NCBI GenBank assembly: GCA_902783355.1
Contig: CACZQQ010000418.1
Location: 1-8,089 of the forward strand
Direction: 5' to 3'
Source of the DNA: an uncultured bacterium
Lineage (GTDB): Bacteria; Verrucomicrobiota; Lentisphaeria; Oligosphaerales; Oligosphaeraceae
DNA length: 8,089 bases
Below the pieces are notes generated by a model that was not told where the DNA came from, searched no databases, and saw nothing but the letters and a program-made list of their open reading frames with translations. The translations under genes and the position numbers were made by a program. Shown in pieces: positions 5,175-8,089 of this stretch; the stretch's first letter is position 1, and every line of letters begins with the position of its first letter.

Positions 5175-6827
5175 ATGTCTCCCCACACGCAATCCCCCCT
5201 CACCAAACAGCAGATCCTCTCCCAACTGCACCCGACGCCCTGCAACATCGTCCGCACGCTTGTGAAGGCGGGCCATGAGGCCTATATCGTGGGCGGGGCC
5301 ATCCGCGACCTGCTGACCGGAAACGCCCCGAAGGACTACGACATCTGCACATCGGCCACGCCGGAGCAGGTCCGCGCGGTCTTCGGGCGCCGCCGCTGCC
5401 ATGTCATCGGCCGCCGATTCCGGCTGGCGCACGTCTATTCAGGCGGCGAACTCTATGAGGTCTCCACCTTCAGGCGGCTGCCCAGCGAATCGGAGCGCCA
5501 CGGCCGCAAGGACGACGACGGGCCGCTCATCTGGAACGACAACTGCTACGGCACGCTGGAGCAGGACGCGCAAAGGCGCGACTACACCTGCAACGCCCTC
5601 TACTTCGACGTGACCGGCGACCGCGGCATCATCGACTTCTCCGGGGGCATCCGCGACATCCGCGAGGGGGTCGTGCGCTGCATCGGCGACCCCGACGAGC
5701 GCCTCTCGGAGGATCCCGTCCGCATCGTGCGGGCGCTCAAGCTGGTGGGCCAGTTCGGCTTCCGGCTGGAGGGCAACCTGGAGCGCGCCATCCGCCAGAA
5801 GGCCGAGATGATCCGCCTCGCCTCCGCCTCGCGCCTCTTCGAGGAGCTCCTCAAGATCCTGAACCACCCAGGCGCCGGCGACACACTCGCCGTCATGCAC
5901 GATGCGGGATTCCTCAAGGACTTCTGGCCGACCGTGGACGCCGCCTGGAGCGACCAGGAGGGCGAAATGCTCCGCAACCTGCTGAAACTGCGCGGCGACG
6001 CGCTGCGCCGCGGACGCTACTCCAATTCGCGCGGGCTGGCGCTGGCCACCGTCTCCATGCCCTTCCTCATGTCCGCCATGAATCCGGAAAATCCGCTTGG
6101 ATTTTGGGATAAATCTTTGATAGGCAACGAGTTAGCACATAAAGCCCTCAAGCTCGTCTTCGAGGGCTTCCTGCTGCCGCGCATCTTCGAGGACCGCATT
6201 CTCATCATCGCGGGTCTCGTCCCCAGGCTGCGGACGCCCCCTGTCGAGCCGCGCATCCTCAACAACGCCGAATACCGCTACGCGCGGTCGGTGGTGGCCC
6301 TTCTGGCGCAGCTCTTCGGCTGGGACCAGAGCTTCCTCAGGCAGCTGCCTGAGTTCTCGCCGCGCTACGAGCCAGGTGAATTCTTCCTGGAAGACGACGA
6401 GGCCAAGGCCAGCGGCGATGGCGCCACGGCGGAAGACGGCGGCGACGCCATGGAAGAGGGGAAGCCGCGCCGTCGGAGACGCCCTCGCCGCCGACGCGCC
6501 AAGAAGGACGCGGCCGGAGACGCCCCAGAAGAGGCGTCGGTGGAAGCCAGCCCCCAGGCGGAAGCTGCCGCCGAAGCCAAGGCCGAACCTGCAAGCAAGA
6601 CCACGCCCACGCCCGCCAAGACTGCCGCCGACATCCCCTACCTCACCGCCGCGCCGAAGGCCGCTGACGGCCCCGCCGACGCCCCCGAGGAGGCCAAGCC
6701 CAAGCGGACGCCCCGCAAGCCGCGCCGCCCGCGCACGGCCGTTTCTTCCACCTCCTCCAAGTCAAGCATTCCGACGCTGCCCGGCCGCGACCGCAGCACC
6801 GACGGCGAAAGCATCACCTTTGGCTAG
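5175..6827 (+). CDS. pcnB: Poly(A) polymerase I (PcnB family) with long basic/acidic low-complexity tail
   Basis: PcnB adds A-tails to RNA 3' ends, which in bacteria marks RNA for decay. Residues 38-62 hold the nucleotidyltransferase motif: GG (40-41), a Lys-Asp-Tyr-Asp-Ile box with D54 and D56, then TSATPEQV. Residues 79-87 read GRRFRLAHV, a PcnB-type signature also in the E. coli enzyme, followed by EVSTFR (95-100), LEQDAQRRDYTCNALYFDV (about 128-146) and SEDPVRIVRALKL (178-190). These favour PcnB over CCA-adding enzyme, though the families are related. Residues about 200-400 are the helical RNA-binding part. Residues about 405-550 are low complexity, Ala/Pro/Glu-rich, with Arg clusters at 431-442 and 508-520. 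A short AT-rich patch (6081-6143) interrupts the GC-rich coding. No SD site is evident. The stop lies inside a long palindrome. Confidence 0.88.
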   Translation: MSPHTQSPLTKQQILSQLHPTPCNIVRTLVKAGHEAYIVGGAIRDLLTGNAPKDYDICTSATPEQVRAVFGRRRCHVIGRRFRLAHVYSGGELYEVSTFRRLPSESERHGRKDDDGPLIWNDNCYGTLEQDAQRRDYTCNALYFDVTGDRGIIDFSGGIRDIREGVVRCIGDPDERLSEDPVRIVRALKLVGQFGFRLEGNLERAIRQKAEMIRLASASRLFEELLKILNHPGAGDTLAVMHDAGFLKDFWPTVDAAWSDQEGEMLRNLLKLRGDALRRGRYSNSRGLALATVSMPFLMSAMNPENPLGFWDKSLIGNELAHKALKLVFEGFLLPRIFEDRILIIAGLVPRLRTPPVEPRILNNAEYRYARSVVALLAQLFGWDQSFLRQLPEFSPRYEPGEFFLEDDEAKASGDGATAEDGGDAMEEGKPRRRRRPRRRRAKKDAAGDAPEEASVEASPQAEAAAEAKAEPASKTTPTPAKTAADIPYLTAAPKAADGPADAPEEAKPKRTPRKPRRPRTAVSSTSSKSSIPTLPGRDRSTDGESITFG

Positions 6828-6986
6828 TAGGGCTTGAGTTTAATCCATTGACAATTGCGTTGGAGTTTTGGAGATGATTTTTCGCGATTTGAGCCGCGCG
6901 TGCACTCGCACGCAAGGCGAAAATCGCGAAACAACCAGCCCAAAAGAACAATGCAAGTGCAAGCGGATTAAAGTCAAACACTCCTA
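6825..6986. repeat. 162-bp imperfect palindrome between pcnB and the carboxypeptidase gene
   Basis: Pairing each base with its partner about the centre at 6905.5, without gaps, gives 56 matches in 79 pairs. The loop is ACTC (6904-6907). The strongest parts are GCGTGC/GCACGC (6898-6903, 6908-6913), GCC/GGC, TTTCGCGATTT with AAATCGCGAAA (6880-6890, 6921-6931) and TTTAATCC with GGATTAAA (6839-6846, 6965-6972). The left end includes the pcnB stop codon; the right end is 28 nt before the next ATG. No T-tract supports a simple terminator. This looks like a MITE/REP-like element or a large RNA hairpin. Confidence 0.8.
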
Positions 6987-7014
6987 AAGACACAACCCTG
7001 CTTCCCTGCGCCGC

Positions 7015-8089
7015 ATGAAAATAGACAAATTCCTCATCTACATCGCCGTCATCGCAGTCCATGTGGGCATCGTCGCGCTCCTCGTGCTTGGCGCACGCAA
7101 GAAGAGCCCGTCGCCGACGCCGACGCCTTCACGGACGGAGCCGCCGGTGACGCAGGCACAGGTGCAGCCGCAGCTGGAGGCCCCCCCCGCCACAGGCGTG
7201 ACGGTGCCTGCCAAGACGGACGGCACGGGAGCGCAGCAGCCGGCCGTCAAGACGGTCACGCCTCCCATCCCGCCGCAGTCCACGGCACCGGCACCCTCCT
7301 ATCAGGCGCCCGGCATGCCCGCCAAATATACGGCCGGCTTCTACAAGCGGGCCATCAAGCCGATGGGGGCGGCTCTGGCCAAGGCGGGGAACGAATGCAC
7401 GGCGGGCCTGGTCATCGACGTGGACACCCACACCATCCTCTGGGAGAAGAATCCGACAAAGGTGATTCCCATCGCCTCCCTGACAAAGCTGCTGACAGCG
7501 CAGATGCTGCTGGACCGCATCGCCTCCGACAGCGCCATCACCCTCCAGACCAAAGTCAAGATCACGAAGGACGACTTCGCGCGGACGCGCCTGAAGCCGC
7601 TCAACAGCGTCTATCTGGGCCTCGGCGAGGAGTACACGCTGCAGGAGTACCTGAAGGCAATGCTCATCTGCAGCGCCAACGACTGCGCCTACATTGTCGG
7701 CAAATACTTGGGCGGCGGGAATCTAGATACATTCGTCAAGGAAATGAACACCCATGCGGCCTCCCTCGGCCTGGCCGACATGAAGTTCATCAACCCCAAC
7801 GGCCTGCCGCTGGATTCCGGCTCCGTCCGGACGGAGAACATGGGCTCCGCCCTCGACATCGCCTTCCTGGCGGAACGCTCCCTCTACTATCCTGAAATCA
7901 TGAAATGGGCGGGCACGCCGGCCGACCGCCTGCGCGAAGACAAGAAGAACCCCTTCGATCTGAACTCCACCAACAAGCTGCTGCGCAAGGTGGAGGGCAT
8001 CACCGGCCTGAAGACCGGCTACACCGCCACGGCCGGCTTCTGCATCGCCGTCACCTGCGAACGCGAAAAGCGCCGCATCATCGTCGTCC
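7015..8089 (+). CDS. D-alanyl-D-alanine carboxypeptidase (peptidase S11, PBP5-like), partial
   Basis: This family removes the terminal D-Ala from peptidoglycan stem peptides in the periplasm. The frame is open for 358 codons to the window edge, so the C-terminus is missing. All three catalytic motifs of the penicillin-binding fold are present: SLTK (155-158, nucleophile S155), SAN (220-222) and KTG (333-335). The N-terminus has a short basic start and one hydrophobic segment (about 7-26), probably a membrane anchor or uncleaved signal since there is no lipobox Cys. A Pro/Thr/Ala/Gln-rich linker (about 31-100) then leads to the domain from about 105. Classical PBP5 has a cleaved N-terminal signal and a C-terminal anchor, so the long N-terminal linker is unusual. 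The ATG at 7015 lacks an SD site. It could be called dacA/dacC-like, but orthology cannot be settled here. Confidence 0.9.
   Translation, partial: MKIDKFLIYIAVIAVHVGIVALLVLGARKKSPSPTPTPSRTEPPVTQAQVQPQLEAPPATGVTVPAKTDGTGAQQPAVKTVTPPIPPQSTAPAPSYQAPGMPAKYTAGFYKRAIKPMGAALAKAGNECTAGLVIDVDTHTILWEKNPTKVIPIASLTKLLTAQMLLDRIASDSAITLQTKVKITKDDFARTRLKPLNSVYLGLGEEYTLQEYLKAMLICSANDCAYIVGKYLGGGNLDTFVKEMNTHAASLGLADMKFINPNGLPLDSGSVRTENMGSALDIAFLAERSLYYPEIMKWAGTPADRLREDKKNPFDLNSTNKLLRKVEGITGLKTGYTATAGFCIAVTCEREKRRIIVV

Noticed and set aside
6848..6853. TTGACA as a -35 box for the carboxypeptidase gene
   Set aside because: The best -10 candidate (GATGAT at 6873-6878) is poor and 19 nt away, and both lie within the palindrome arms.
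1..8089. tRNA or rRNA genes
   Set aside because: No cloverleaf with conserved T-loop and acceptor bases and no rRNA landmark sequence was seen on either strand.

Overview
This 8,089-base window is high-GC bacterial DNA, except for a few AT-rich spots. It holds a conserved ribosome and RNA-metabolism block on the + strand, a divergent AIDA-type repeat protein gene running off the left edge, and a penicillin-binding-type carboxypeptidase gene running off the right edge. I cannot fix the taxon from sequence alone. AIDA-type stalk repeats, a PcnB-type poly(A) polymerase, and low-complexity Ala/Pro/Glu/Lys tails on housekeeping proteins would fit a Gram-negative of the Verrucomicrobiota/Kiritimatiellota/Lentisphaerota group. 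This is an inference with low to moderate confidence.

Layout. Positions 1-1329 (- strand) carry the first 443 codons of an AIDA-repeat surface-type protein with a good Shine-Dalgarno (SD) site but no recognisable Sec signal peptide. Positions 1330-2088 are a palindrome-rich spacer: a long imperfect palindrome (1351-1504), a possible 3' gene remnant (up to 1784), a perfect 9-bp hairpin (1802-1824) and a GGCC-rich palindrome (1855-1965). Positions 2089-2415 encode a small unrecognised membrane protein, followed by an intrinsic terminator. The ribosomal operon then runs rpsP (S16), a KhpA-like KH protein, trmD and rplS (L19), and ends in two terminator-like hairpins (4391-4425 and 4444-4494). 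rnhB (RNase HII) and a pcnB-type poly(A) polymerase follow. A 162-bp imperfect palindrome (6825-6986) separates pcnB from a membrane-anchored D-alanyl-D-alanine carboxypeptidase (7015 to the edge).

How the genes fit together. S16 and L19 are ribosome components. TrmD makes m1G37 in tRNA and KhpA is a small RNA-binding protein, so the block is a translation operon; rimM, often found between khpA and trmD, is absent here. RNase HII removes ribonucleotides from DNA, and PcnB adds 3' A-tails to RNA. The carboxypeptidase trims peptidoglycan stem peptides in the periplasm.

The most novel signal is non-coding. Two spacers more than 5 kb apart each contain a palindrome of roughly 150-160 bp. Their central 26-nt cores share the same layout (3-bp stem, 2x2 internal loop GC/AA, 6-bp stem, 4-nt loop), and the stems differ only by three compensatory base-pair changes. 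This suggests a structured repeat family (REP/MITE-like, or a conserved RNA element) scattered between genes.
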